Of a DNA stretch of 64,000 nucleotides, positions 1 through 11,360 are shown one piece after another. Made by a program: the position numbers and the translations under genes. Source of the stretch: Cunninghamella blakesleeana (lineage: Eukaryota; Mucoromycota; Mucoromycetes; Mucorales; Cunninghamellaceae); assembly GCA_017871115.1 (NCBI GenBank), contig JAFCIZ010000001.1, positions 4,879,501 to 4,943,500 of the forward strand, in the 5' to 3' direction. Each line of letters begins with the position of its first letter. Within the stretch, counting starts at the first letter, position 1. Under the pieces are notes generated by a model. It saw only the letters and a program-made list of their open reading frames with translations. It made no database searches and had not been told where the DNA came from.

Positions 1-1916
1 TCTATATTGTAAACGAGCAATTCTTCCTAACATCATTAATGTATCTACTAAATTGTCTTCATTTTCAAGTGGATCATCCAACATTTCTTCAATTCGTGTT
101 GGTACCGATTGTATGTTAGTAACAATATAAGTTCCAACTAATTCGACAGTAATAGACTCTAGCTTTTTTACAACGATTTCATCTAATTGCTGATAATAAG
201 ACATACTTTCCACAATACGTGACCAGAATCCTAACAAGTAATTAGCTGTATTAGGTGACCATTTCCATGATTGAAATGCTTTTAATGTAAAATCTGCTAT
301 TAAGTGAATCCAATCTTCATAACCTGGTTTTGTTGCCATATCATCCAAAGGAACCATTGTTCGAAAGCGAAATAGTAAACGACAAAATTCATTATAATTA
401 TCTGAATCATTCATTCCTTGAGATAATATGATGATATTCTGTATTCCGTTCATCATGGTATTAACAAATTGATTTCTTTCTACATCCCCAGTAAATAATG
501 CTTTTCTTGTAGAGGCTAACATGACGAGACATTCCATTAATTTAGATGTATGTGGTGGTGAGAATTCTTGATAAGCTTGGAAAAAAGTATTTAAAAACCC
601 TTCTTGTTCATAAATAGATCTCCATGAGGTAGGAACCTAAGAAAAATAAAAGAATAATATAATATACGAAATAGCATAAAAGGGAAAGGAAAAAAAAAAA
701 GTTAGATAAACCTCATCCCATTTCTAGCCTCTAGCCCTTTCTCTCTACCTCCCTCTTTTTTTTCTCTTTCTACAAAAAAAGAAAAGAAAAACCCCTCTCG
801 TAAAAATATAACTCTTACCTGAACAGTACCAATATCTTCACCTGATTCATCTATACTAGTACCGGCAAAGTCATAAGATAAGCAATTTATTAATACTTGT
901 AAGGTATATTCACATAATCTATTTTCTTGTCCAGGATTATCAAATCGAATCGTATGATCAAGTAAATTTTTTAATGTATCATATGCCATTTTAAAAATAT
1001 CCAATAATTGTGTATCACGAAATCCTGACGCTAAAATTAAAAATTAAAAATTAAAAAAAAGTTATATTAAAAAAAAACTGATATTCAATATTTCAAATAA
1101 ACATCATCATCATGAAGATAAATTACCTGCTTTTCGAAAAGTAGCCGAGTATCTTGGTATAGTTGCAGAATTAATATCCAGAATAATAACACCTAATAAT
1201 TGCATACCAATGATACGATGATCTATGGAAGCATTTAAAAATTGTTGAATATCTTTCAATACTTGTTGATAATCTTCGATCTCGACCCAACCCATTCTTG
1301 TTAAAAGAGCAATCACACCTCCTAATTGGGTCACTATAAACGGCGATATGTCTGGATGTAAAAATGTATATTCTAATAAAAACGTACCTGATCACACATA
1401 AAAAAAAAGAAGAATTAATTCCCACTTGAATAGTTCTCACCACGTTTTTATATAACGACTCGATCTTGTCTTACACACGCAATTTTATCATCCTCTTTTT
1501 TTTTTTTTTTTATCGCATGTTTTTTATTATCTTTATAATATATATATAATATACTGCATATTTATTTACTTACGTAGTTGAAGTTTTGTTTCAATATCAA
1601 ATATAGTAAATTGACCTTTTATTAGTTGTTTCAACCGAGATAAACAAAAAGTTTGTACGTAAGGATTAGGAGTAGCTTCTAATAAGATTCGTAAAGCAGA
1701 CGCAGCTTCTGTAGGTGTTTGAATAACTAAGGATGATGATGAAGTAGGTGAAATGGAAGATAAGAAATATTGTTGCGCTGTTGAATTATCTGTAAAAGTC
1801 GGAAACTCTTTTTCTAATTCTTGTTGCACTTGTATTCTTTTTTCATTGGAACTTGGATTATATAACTGTTCACAGAGTGAAGTATAATATTGAATTCTTT
1901 CATTTTGTTGCTCCAT
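1..1916 (-). CDS. XPO7: Exportin-7 (RanBP16-type nuclear export receptor), N-terminal part
   Basis: Importin-beta-family receptor that binds RanGTP and carries proteins out of the nucleus. Exons on the minus strand: 1916-1574, 1387-1127, 1030-819 and 636-1, giving 484 codons; the gene runs off the left edge. The family is about 1,090 residues long, so roughly the N-terminal 45 percent is here. The joined protein reads as HEAT-like helices and matches exportin-7 in order: a segment around TFLLEYTFLHPD, then VTQLGGVIALLTRMGW, FRDTQLLDIFK, DFAGTSIDESGEDIGTVQ, and VPTSWRSIY just after the third intron. An in-frame ATG lies 27 bases upstream at 1943, but the downstream ATG (MEQQNERIQ) fits the family's short N-terminus better. 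A CCAAT-type box lies about 120 bp upstream of the start. Identification is secure; the exact start codon is less so. Confidence 0.9.
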
Positions 1917-1943
1917 GTCTTTCAAAAAAACTATCAATCCCAA

Positions 1944-2426
1944 ATCTATAAAAAGTGATCCTTTCCTTTTTTTTAATAAATAAAACTATTGTTTTTAGTG
2001 ATAGAAAGCGAATATTTTTTTTAAAAAACGTCTTTATTGGTTGATAAGATTTTTTCGATAAATATTTTAATATTTTACTTTATGGAATAAATAGACAAAA
2101 AATAAAAAATAATACACTATTTAAAAAAGTAGAGAGAGAGAGAAAGAAAAGAAGAGGAAAAATTAAAATAAAATAGGCGGTAAAACTTTAAAAAAAATGA
2201 CCCCAATAAAAAATAAGTTATCTTTGAAAGCCAATTTCGATTTGATCAGATTATATTAATTTTTTTATTACCTTTTTTAATATTTGCAAATAATTATATT
2301 AATTTTATTTCTCTTGTTTTTTTTTTTTTTTTTTTCTTAAAAAAAATAAAATAAAAATTGAATAATAATACAATATGAAGGAAGGATTTTTTTAAATAAC
2401 AATGATATAATATATTTATGAAAAAT
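1944..2426. other. Intergenic: exportin promoter side and carrier 3' flank
   Basis: AT-rich DNA with poly-T and poly-A runs and a GA-rich tract near 2131-2158. The only signal seen is an ATTGGTTGA box at 2036-2044. No coding exon was found on either strand. Confidence 0.6.
2036..2044 (-). promoter_or_regulatory. CCAAT-type box upstream of exportin-7
   Basis: ATTGGTTGA on the plus strand, that is TCAACCAAT in the sense of the gene, about 120 bp upstream of the ATG. The same nine bases recur upstream of the mitochondrial carrier and the kinesin-like gene. Known role: CCAAT boxes bind the Hap2/3/5 (NF-Y) complex; use here is inferred. Confidence 0.4.
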
Positions 2427-3967
2427 TTAATTCATAAAGTTTTTGCGCAAGAAGCTTGAAACAGATTCAAATACAACGAGTAATACACCTATAAAAATAT
2501 CATAAATCATGAATCATTTTAGTTTTCCATTTTCTATTATATATCTTTTTATTTTTATTATTGGCTTTACCTCCACCAGGACCTAAACGTAATACCTTGG
2601 CAGTAAATCCACGATAAAGAGCTGAAACACTAATATTTTCCATTCATAAATAAATATATAAATAAATAAATAAACTTATGTACTACTTCCTCTTTTTATA
2701 TTTTTATATTTTTTATATTCATTATTATTATTATTACCCTTCCTCTTTAGCGACAGTAGCTACAGCTGGTAAAGCCCAGTTATATTTCTTTGGTCCTTCA
2801 CCAGTGTAACCTTGAATTCTAGATTTAACAACATCTAAAGGATTATTCAATATAGTACCGAAGGTGCCTATACATATATATATTAAAAAAATAGTATTTT
2901 GGTTATGAAAATAGTTAAGAATATAAAAGATAATATACTTATATATTAACTATCACCTACCTCCAACAGTACCAGCAATAAAATTATTTCTCAATTGCTC
3001 ATTTTTAGTTTCAGCCTTTGGTAACATATCTTTAATCTTGAAAATACTTCCAAAGTATGCACCATTCCAAACTGAATGTCTTTGAATAGTAGCTTCTAAC
3101 CCATTAAATAAGGCGAGAGGACCTTCTTGTTTGATGATTTTTAACAAAGCATCGGAAGTACCTGAGTATCTTGCTGCATTACGGGGATCTTGCATACGAA
3201 TTTTAACCAATTCAAAAGGAACAATAATAATGGCTTCAGTGATACCAGCACTAACACCTGTAGCAACAGCTAATGATTGGGTTACCTTTTCAAGTCCAAA
3301 GGCTTTTTTATAAAAGGCTGTATATTGTTCATTAGCTGCAAATTTGGTAGCTCTTTTGGGGGCTTCTACCAAAATTGGTGCTGCAATACCTCTATAAAGG
3401 GTTGCTGGTCTAAATATTTATATATTCATATATGTATTAGTTTATTAATATATACAAATAAAACTAAACTATCTTTTTATTTATTTATTTATTTTTACCT
3501 ATACATCTTTTCTCCCCCTCTCTATTTCAAATAGAATGATCATCCCTCTTTCTCTTTTTATTATTATTATTTACCCTTCTTTAGCAATGATGGTTTTAAA
3601 ACTTTCAATAATACCAGCACTAGCACCTGAGCTAAGTTGAGCACGAGTTTTGACCACTATTATTATTTCACGAAAATGACAAAAAATCCCTTTCTTTAGC
3701 ATTTTTATTTTTACTATTATTTTTACTAGTTATATTTTAAATTTTTAAGAAAATATTCACTTTACCATCCAATGGGTACATGCACAAGATTTCAGTGACA
3801 CCTATACACGTTAAAAGTATATTAAATGTAGTATGAATACTCATATCAAGTATATAAAATATATAATAATAATAATATATATATATATATGCTATTTATT
3901 CTAATTTACCTGCAATAGCACCGGCTAAAAATTGGAAATGGAATGGAAGAGGTTGTTGGCTGGCCAT
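2427..3967 (-). CDS. ODC1: Mitochondrial 2-oxodicarboxylate carrier (SLC25 family)
   Basis: Inner-membrane antiporter that exchanges 2-oxoadipate and 2-oxoglutarate, linking lysine metabolism to the TCA cycle. Seven exons: 3967-3910, 3801-3766, 3656-3575, 3409-2961, 2867-2738, 2629-2571 and 2488-2427, giving 291 residues, the usual length for a mitochondrial carrier. The three-repeat signature is complete: MYPLDVVKTRAQ in repeat 1, VPFELVKIRMQD in repeat 2 and NPLDVVKSRIQ in repeat 3. The family-specific stretch APILVEAPKRATKF follows repeat 1, and repeats 2 and 3 carry FNGLEATIQRH and VLRLGPGGG. The N-terminus MASQQPLPFHFQFLAGAIAG matches Odc1/Odc2. No cleavable presequence is expected for this family. 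The substrate call rests on family resemblance; another dicarboxylate carrier is less likely. A CCAAT-type box lies about 200 bp upstream. Confidence 0.9.
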
Positions 3968-5464
3968 AGTATTGTACTTAGGATAATTGGAACAAAGAAG
4001 GAAAGAAAAAAAAATGAAGCGAAGAAGAAAAGAAGAATAAAAAAAAGAAAGTTGCGCGAAAAGATTTAAAAAAAGGTCCCCAAATAATAAAAACAAAAGA
4101 TCTGTTGGATGCTGAGATCTAATATTATTTGTCATAACACTTTTTTTTTTTGTTTCCTAAGAAAAGCATTGGTTGAAAAGTTCATATGAAATCATGATGA
4201 AAATGTTCCGTTTTGTTGCTCAAAATAATTTAAAGTAATAATAAGGTTTTGATTATACATTATTATGAAAGATAATCAACGTTTATAAAATGTGAAAAAT
4301 AATTCTTATAAGTATGGGAGGTTCCTGATTTTTTAAATAAATATACATTGATTTTTTATTACTGTTCCAAATATGGAAAAATTTTAAAAATTCTTTGTTC
4401 CTCTTTTTTTTCGCTTTTATTTCTATGTTGTTGTTGTTACATTGCTTTACTATATTATTTAAATTGGATTCTAATTTTATTAATATTATGGTGACTTTAC
4501 GCTAGTAAAGAATGAAACAAATCATTTAAACAATTGGATTGTTTTTGATGAATACATCATTTTATCACTATTTTTTATCCTCTGAGGAAACAGAATAGAT
4601 TTTATGTTGAAAACTAAATGCTTTATCTATATATCGCTTGAACCTTCTCTTCTTAACAACCTTGGGCATTAAACTGTTTATCTTTTCTCTTTATACGGTA
4701 ATAAAAGGAATTATAGCTATCATTTTATTTACGGAACGCGTTGTAGTACTTTTGAATGGTCAATACTCTTAGTTTACTTAAAATTCATCTGGCTTCTCTT
4801 TGTTTTTTGGTTGTATAGATGTACTTACTAACAGAATCAAGCGATCATTTAAGGAAGAAGATTTAAATGGTGTTGATGAAGGTTTTTATATGACGAGCAA
4901 TTACTTTCTGTCATAAAGAATTTATCAGCGTCCTTCGTATATTATGAATTGAACATTTAGTCACTATACATATATATCAACAGGGAATGGTGATCTATAT
5001 AAAAGTAATAAATGCAAAATATCGTTGAATTTTATGGCTATATGTGATTGTAACTGCAAATTTAAATATATATTGGTAAATAATATAAATGTACCAGATA
5101 GTTGATTGTAAGGTTAAAGGGGCATAAATATAAGAATAATAATAGAAGTCATAGATTAATAGTATTGTATTTATAGGGAAATAAATCAAAAAACCATACA
5201 TTTGTTATTAATAAAATAATCATAATACGAGCTTATTTTTGAATAGAAAATATATGCTAGATACATACTTAAGAATAGTCGTTAAATTGATAAAATATAA
5301 AAACAACTCTAGATACAAAAAGAAAACAGCTAAATTATTTATTCTTTTTACTGGCCAAATGGTATTATTATTTTAAAAAAACTTCGAGAAATAAACTAAC
5401 ATAATTATATATATAATTAAACTACTACTATAAAGTTATATATATGTAATAATATGATTAATTT
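3968..5464. other. Intergenic, no supported gene
   Basis: About 1.5 kb of AT-rich DNA upstream of the carrier. A box ATTGGTTGA lies at 4168-4176. The part 4640-4960 is less biased in composition and has short coding-like fragments on the plus strand broken by stops; I could not assign them to a family. The rest is low complexity. Confidence 0.5.
4168..4176 (-). promoter_or_regulatory. CCAAT-type box upstream of the mitochondrial carrier
   Basis: ATTGGTTGA on the plus strand (TCAACCAAT in the gene's sense), about 200 bp before the ATG of the minus-strand carrier gene. It is identical to the box upstream of exportin-7. Confidence 0.4.
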
Positions 5465-5713
5465 TTAGTATCCCAGTTGATAGAGTTGCTCTTCGCGAGG
5501 CCATCCAGGATATGGAGGTTGTGGCCATCCAGGTTGTGGCCATCTAGGATATGGAGGTTGAGGCCACCCTGGGTAAGGAGGTCGAGGCCTTCCCCAATTA
5601 GCATTCTCTTGATCATTCTGAGCATTAACTTGGTTTTCAGTATTAGTAGGCAAAGTGTAAGCAGTCCAGTACAGACCAAAAAGAATAGTTAACAAAGATA
5701 GTAATTTCATCAT
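5465..5713 (-). CDS. Small secreted Pro/Trp-rich repeat protein
   Basis: Intronless ORF of 82 codons. Residues 1-21 (MMKLLSLLTILFGLYWTAYT) form a typical signal peptide with a likely cleavage near TLP. A polar linker rich in Asn and Gln (NQVNAQNDQENAN) follows. Then come degenerate repeats built on PPYPGWPQ: PPYPGWPQ, PPYPRWPQ, PGWPQ and PPYPGWP, and the protein ends REEQLYQLGY. It has no cysteine, no lysine after residue 3, and no membrane segment beyond the signal. A second ATG at codon 2 would serve equally well. I do not recognise a family. The repeat resembles aromatic-proline repeats of extracellular structural or adhesive proteins, but that is only an analogy. The in-frame repeat and clean signal peptide argue that it is a real gene. 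Confidence 0.65.
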   Translation of the reverse strand: MMKLLSLLTILFGLYWTAYTLPTNTENQVNAQNDQENANWGRPRPPYPGWPQPPYPRWPQPGWPQPPYPGWPREEQLYQLGY

Positions 5714-7202
5714 TTGAGTAAATAAAGATTTGTTTTTTTTAAAAAAAAGAATTATATAAAATCAAACTTGAACAAAACATCTGTCTTATATAGGCATGAA
5801 GTTTATCAGTAAGTAAATTAAAGCGCATAAGTATATTATATCATTTTTTACTTGATTTGACAATTCGAGTTTTATCATATTTAGACGGTATTAATTTAAT
5901 CAATTTTTTTTTATCCTTCTGTCGTCCAAGCGGATGATGTTGGCGGTGATTAATTTTTTTTTTTTTTTCACAACCAAAGTTCTACAACCAAAGTTCTACA
6001 ACCTAATTCCTACAACCAAATTCCTACAACTTAATTCCTACAACCAAAGTTCTACAACCAAATTCCTACAACCTTTTTCCTCTTTCTCTCCCTAAAAAAA
6101 TTTATTTTTTGTTTTAATATAAATAGGAAAGAATATTTCTCTTTCTCTTTTGTTTTTTTTCTTTGTCAAATATAAACATAATATTTTTAAATAATACTTT
6201 ATATAATAAATATTTTATTTGTCCAAACCAATTTTTTTATTTTATTTTAACTTTATACTAATTTCTTAATTGAAATCATTTTTATTACTATAACAAATAT
6301 ATTTTATTTCTTAAGTGAAATCTCTTTTTATTTATATACAACATATATAAACTTTTATATTTTATTTTTAATTTTATTATTACTTTATTTGATTATTACT
6401 CTTTTTATATAATAATCTACTCTCTGACTTTTAAATTCATTTGCATATACTTTTGAATTTTTTTTGAATATTTTTATTTTATATTATCTTTTTACCTTTT
6501 TACTTTTACATTATATTAAGTCGTTCTACTTGTAAAACAAGAACTGGTGCTCACTGGAATTATCTTATTTATAATTAATATAAATACAAACTCTCTTATT
6601 TTATTTTAACAAAAATAACTCTTACCAAAAACACACACAACACTTCCATTGATAAAAAAGGTCTATATATCTGTATATTTATATTTAGAAAGCCAGAAAT
6701 AAAAAAAATAAAAAAATAATAGCACAATCATTATAATAGGAAAAGAAAAAAATAATAAATGTTTTATTAAAAAAGAAAAGTATATTCTTTTTTTTTGTTT
6801 ATATGAATTAGATATGAAAAAATGTGTGTTGAACGGTATATAAAAAATTAAACATGATTTTTAAAAAAATAAAATGTAATAAATAAATATGACATGTATG
6901 AAGTATATTAAAATGGGGATGGATTTACAGAGGGTTGAGACTCTAATGAGGTATGTGTTGAACATATACAATTTGCAATTCTTGTTGAAGAAAAGCAAAG
7001 AAAAATAATAAAAAAATATATAAAACAAAGAAAAAAGAAATATACACAAAATATAAAAAATAAAAAATATAATAATAAAATATAGTATAGAGATTTAAAA
7101 AAAAATATAAAAAAAAGTATAAAATAGAAATAGAAATAATAGTATAAGTAGTAATAAAAAATAAGAGTTTTTTTTTTTTACAAAAAAAAGAAAAAAAAAG
7201 CT
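5714..7202. other. Intergenic with a 14-bp tandem repeat
   Basis: Contains the eight-copy tandem repeat at 5970-6081. The rest is T-rich or A-rich low-complexity DNA with no coding exon that I can support. It separates the 5' end of the small secreted protein from the 3' end of the GATA factor. Confidence 0.6.
5970..6081. repeat. Tandem repeat, 8 copies of a 14-bp unit
   Basis: Eight contiguous 14-bp units. The commonest form is ACAACCAAAGTTCT (three copies); variants are ACAACCAAATTCCT, ACAACCTAATTCCT, ACAACTTAATTCCT and a final ACAACCTTTTTCCT. The unit length is not a multiple of three and no open frame spans it, so it is non-coding. The array is preceded by a poly-T run. Confidence 0.9.
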
Positions 7203-8195
7203 TTAGGCGTTAGAGAGAACCGAACGTAAAATAACGCATCGACGTTCTAACATATCCAAAAAGCCATGCATTTGATCCTTATTCATACGAGCTAAAAGGC
7301 TCTTGAATCGTTCATCTTCTTCTTCCGTCAAATCCTTATTACGTTTTTTATTTTCATTCATCAACCAATTAGTTTCCTCCTCTCCATCATTATTACTACT
7401 ACCATTAAAGTGATCAAAAGAACGTTTCATACCAGAAATAGCAGGTAAAATTAAAGGTTGTTTACTAGCCAAAGGTTTTAAAGGAGCAATATTATCATTT
7501 GACCATTTTTGATGTGTTGGCGTAGTTGAAGTTTGAAGAATGGGTTTCACATTATTAGGAAGCTGTTGCTTTTGACGTACATGTAAAGGACGATGAGAGC
7601 CATATTGTTTATAATAAAGACCGCAAGCATTGCAAAGAGAATGGGCACGATCAGGAGTACGACGCCATAATGGAGTTTTGGTCACATGACAGTTAAAACA
7701 TTCTAATTGACGTGGAGGTCGAACTTTTTTAGGCTTTTTCACTTCAGATTTACTGTTTTCATTATCTTCTTGAGTGTTAGCAGTAGCAGCCATAGCATCA
7801 GTATCAGTGATAGTAGTAGAGGCATCATCAGTAATACTAGAAATATTATTTACAGTAGCAGCAGTGGCATCATCATTTATAGAAGTAACAGGAAAATCTA
7901 ATAATTTTGATAAAGGTGAATCAGTAGGTGTAGTTGGTGGTGTATCAACAAAAAGAGTACTATCTTCTTCAAAAGTTACAAATTGATTCAAGTCAACTTC
8001 TTGAGAACCACTAGTAGCTAACAATAAAGAAGCAAGAGTTTGTTCATCTAAAGGGTTTAAAATAGGTGACATGAGAGAATCTATTGAAGTAGTAGGCGAT
8101 GATAATGGTTCACTTGGTGTAGGTGAAGGTAAAAAGTCATTTGTTGAGAATAAATCTTGGAAAAGATCAGGTGATAATAAAAAATCTTGACTCAT
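7203..8195 (-). CDS. GATA-type zinc-finger transcription factor
   Basis: Single-exon gene of 330 codons. Residues 166-191 hold one GATA zinc finger: ligands Cys166, Cys169, Cys188 and Cys191, with TPLWRRTPD in the loop and [12 protein letters not shown] after it. The spacing is CX2C-X18-CX2C; the commonest fungal GATA finger (AreA/Gaf1 type) has X17. Basic stretches flank it ([10 protein letters not shown] before, HVRQKQ after), as expected for binding HGATAR sites and nuclear import. The N-terminal 150 residues are acidic and rich in Ser, Thr and Pro with repeated SP/TP sites, which suggests an activation or phosphorylation region. The C-terminus ([20 protein letters not shown]) is likely helical. 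Nitrogen, iron or light control are all possible; the sequence does not decide. An AGCCAATCA-like box lies about 265 bp upstream. Confidence 0.88.
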   Translation of the reverse strand: MSQDFLLSPDLFQDLFSTNDFLPSPTPSEPLSSPTTSIDSLMSPILNPLDEQTLASLLLATSGSQEVDLNQFVTFEEDSTLFVDTPPTTPTDSPLSKLLDFPVTSINDDATAATVNNISSITDDASTTITDTDAMAATANTQEDNENSKSEVKKPKKVRPPRQLECFNCHVTKTPLWRRTPDRAHSLCNACGLYYKQYGSHRPLHVRQKQQLPNNVKPILQTSTTPTHQKWSNDNIAPLKPLASKQPLILPAISGMKRSFDHFNGSSNNDGEEETNWLMNENKKRNKDLTEEEDERFKSLLARMNKDQMHGFLDMLERRCVILRSVLSNA

Positions 8196-8461
8196 ATTTA
8201 TATATTTTATAATGAAGAGGAGGAGAAAAATGAAGGTTGATGAATAATGCTTATATATATGTTTGCTTGAATGGTTACAAACAAATGATATTAAAAAAAA
8301 AAACGTAAAAAAAAAAAAAGAGAGAAGTTATAATAATAATAAAAAGAATTATTTAGAATGAAGAAGAAAAAGAAAAAAAAAAAAAAAATTATAATAAAAA
8401 GTTTTTTTATAATATAAATAATATATATATAATAATAAATAACCCCATTAAAAATTTTTAG

Positions 8462-8466
8462 CCAAT
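8462..8466 (+). promoter_or_regulatory. CCAAT box upstream of the GATA factor gene
   Basis: The sequence TAGCCAATCAAAA contains a near-perfect CCAAT box about 265 bp upstream of the GATA-factor ATG, in reverse orientation relative to the gene. Confidence 0.35.
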
Positions 8467-9379
8467 CAAAATCTTCCAATTGATGAAAGTGGAACTTTAA
8501 ATTGGGTACCCTTACAAACCTTAAATAAAACATTTTATGTATTTATTTAAAATATACGTTTAGCTTATATAAAAAGAAGCCTTGATGATTCTTTTATATA
8601 TGTCGAAATTTTTTTTTAAAAAAAAGGTATGTGTTTATTACTACTGTTTAATTCATTACTTCTTTTTTAAAAAAATAAAATATGACTCAATAGGTCGGAT
8701 AGTAAATAAGGTTTATCTACTACCAATCAATAAATACTTCGTAGTGTTACAAAATATTGACTGTCTTATATTCTGCCCACAACTCCGAAGGAACAGGTAC
8801 ATGGAAGATTATATAAAGAAAATAGAGTATTTCCTAGTCTAATTGTCACACTTTTATTTTTATTTTTTTTGATTGCACAAGAATATTTTTCTTGTTGTTA
8901 CTTTTGAAAAATAAAGTTGTTTCCTTTTAAAGAACAAGTCGCATTGATTTAAATTATCATTCACAGTTATAATTTTTTTGACGTTTTTTAAAAATAATAT
9001 TATTCTTATTCATACTATTGCCATTACTTCTGTATAATAATAATAAAGGGTATTTGTTTAAATCCAGTTACTGTCAAAGTTTCCTTATCTATCTTTGAAA
9101 CTTTATCATTTTCTCGAGAAATAATTTTTTACCTTTTATTGACTTGGTTTTCAATAGATTTTATTTATTTTGAACTTTGAAATACAATGGGAAAATTGGT
9201 TTGGAATTATAGTCGATGCAAACAATAGTATAAGGAAACCTGAGGAAAATAACTGTGATGCAATGTAAATAGGTGAATTAACAAACCTTGACATTTATCT
9301 TAAAACAAAAACAAAAATCCCAAATATGCAAAAAAGAAGACGCTAATTATGATAAAAGAAAAAGTAGGCCAACTTTAAA

Positions 9380-9835
9380 GTAAAATGATAATCCAAGGAA
9401 ACATTTATTAGTATATATTAATAAAAATACTGTTACTGTATCCAACCAAGATGAAAGATTGATAAAATAACTTGCTGATTAAGAGATGACAAAATTCATA
9501 ATGCATAAATTCATGGCTGAAGAATGTTAACTCTCAAAAATAATAATAATGATAATGCCCAATTTATTCTTTAAAAAGAAATGAAAAATTGATGAGACTA
9601 ACGGAAGTAAAAAACAACCAAAGAGAACTGCAGCATTTCAATAGTTTTTCTAAAAAGAAACACGATGGATCAAATGAATAGACATATTTGTATGAAGAGT
9701 TTTTATGGATAACGCTTCAATTCATCAAAAAGCGTATTGAAGAGTTGATTACTAAAAGGAGCTATTCATTCATGTATGAGTATCTCCGTCGTATTCCTAT
9801 TTGGTTAGGAAAGAAAAGGTTTAGATGAACAAAAA
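9380..9835 (+). pseudogene. Decayed Tc1/mariner-type transposase
   Basis: Pieces of a Tc1-type transposase can be read in order on the plus strand, broken by stops and frameshifts. Near 9403-9535 a helix-turn-helix-like part reads LLVYINKNTVTVS, then after stops FIMHKFMAEEC. Near 9552 a fragment AQF follows. At 9600-9640 KKQPKRTAAF resembles the part before the second catalytic Asp. At 9705-9725 VFMDNASIHQK carries the family's second-Asp motif. Directly after a one-base shift, RIEELITKRSYSFMY leads into a worn version of the YLPPYSP...NPIE...FW segment at about 9781-9825. Expected length is about 300-350 residues; a central part including the first catalytic Asp seems lost. Terminal inverted repeats were not found. 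It cannot be functional. Confidence 0.6.
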
Positions 9836-11052
9836 AAATTTTTTTCTAAAAAGGAATTTTTTAAATTTTGAAGTTATCTACATAGTATTAAAATTAGAGT
9901 AATATTCTTTCTGTAAATTTTATAAAGAGTTGGTTATTTTCCTTTCCTTTTTTCTATTTCTTTTACTACTAATCTCGTGTCGAATATTTTATACATAGCA
10001 GAACTCATTTTATATAATTTGTTAAATAATAAATCAAAAATTAAAAAAGTGATAACAATATATATATCGTCATCGTCATCATCGTTGCCATTTTTTTTCT
10101 CTTATTTTATTCTTTTTTTCATCTATTAAAATTTATCTACATTAAATATTTCTTTATATATATATGTCATCATCATAAATGTTATGTTTAAAATGGAGTA
10201 AAACAATCACAAAACCAAAATAACCATGAATGATGAATATGTTGGTTTTTAGTCTCTTTATATCATAATATATCTTTTAAAACTTATCATATATGCCTTT
10301 CTTGTCATAGCATTATTACATTTCAAAAATGTTATAAAGTCTACAGCCTGGAGCAACGTTTGATTTACTATGTGTGGCTTGTTCTATAAAAGGAAATAAT
10401 TTTGTATTTCCAAATAACAACCAGAAAAAAGTGACAAATTTTATTTGCGTGACAATTTATAGTATTTTTAAAAAAATATTAGGATCAACAATAAAAAGAT
10501 TATTTTTCTAAATCAATAAAACATACCCTTTGAAAGTCCTAGTATTGTTCACGTGTCCATCAGAGGTATATACCATTTTAGTAATCTGTCATACTAATTT
10601 GATGAAATACATTCATACATACTTTTGATAGTAATATAATATCTAAATAAACAAACGAATTTTCTTTTTCTTTAACTTTGTTTTTTATTTTATATTTTGT
10701 ATCACTTTACTTTAAATAAAATATGTGGATTTAAGTAAACAATTATTGTTTTTGAATGTAATTGTTTATCTAGTCTGAAGCTGTATCTGTGTAGCTTTAA
10801 TTCTATGAAGGTATTTATAAAATAAAATAAAAATATCTAACCAACAATAATACGGCAGTAAATAATAAAATATAATACATATAATATCGATCCTATATTA
10901 TTATTTATATATTGGAATCATTTATATAAAAAATATATCATTAAATAGAACGTGCGTGTTTAGCTATTCATATTTCCCACTATTGTTGTTATTATTCATG
11001 TGTATTTATTATATTTTAAATAATATTTTACGTATGTATTCTTTTTTATATA

Positions 11053-11055
11053 TTA

Positions 11056-11093
<38 letters not shown>
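11053..11093. repeat. ATT trinucleotide microsatellite
   Basis: About 13 uninterrupted ATT units in the promoter-side DNA of the Nop15 gene. Confidence 0.9.
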
Positions 11094-11095
<2 letters not shown>

Positions 11096-11360
11096 ACTCT
11101 CTTTATATATATCAAAAGTATAAAAAAAAATCATAGTATTTATTATATAAATTTATGTAATCGGTTTTTCTATTATTAATTTTTTTATAGCTTAAAAAAA
11201 TAAAATGATAAAAAGTAGTAAAAAGATTAATTCCCCTGCTTCGCCACAAATACTTCTTTTCTTATTTTTTGTGACTCATTTTCTGCTTTAAAAAAAAGCT
11301 GAACTTTTTTTTTTTCTTCTTTTCTTTTATACACTCATACATAAATATTTATATATAAAA

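Larger units (their letters stand above)
8196..11360. other. Gene-poor region with a transposase relic
   Basis: About 3.2 kb between the GATA factor and the Nop15 gene. The Tc1-like relic fills about 9380-9835. A plus-strand frame at 8582-8842 is open, but its first half is a lysine/phenylalanine-rich product of A/T runs; its second half (from about 8680) has more coding-like composition, yet I cannot link it to any family. A trinucleotide ATT repeat lies at about 11053-11093. Nothing else is supported. Confidence 0.5.

Noticed and set aside
702..818. Open frame extending exportin exon 3 past GTVQ
   Set aside because: It reads into an intron with a Lys/Glu/Phe-rich product of C/T tracts. A proper GTAAGA donor at 818 and a conserved continuation VPTSWRS at 636 define the true exon.
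5458..5692. Frames on both strands overlapping the Pro/Trp repeat protein (with LDGHNL or RLWPSRIW repeats)
   Set aside because: They are shadows of the same DNA repeat and lack the signal peptide and start context of the chosen frame.
6861..7049. 62-codon Phe/Tyr/Ile-rich frame
   Set aside because: Compositional artefact of A/T-rich DNA; no flanking signals and no coding-like residue balance.
8291..8533. 80-codon frame upstream of the GATA factor
   Set aside because: Mostly poly-Phe/Tyr/Ile from A/T runs, and it spans the CCAAT-bearing promoter.
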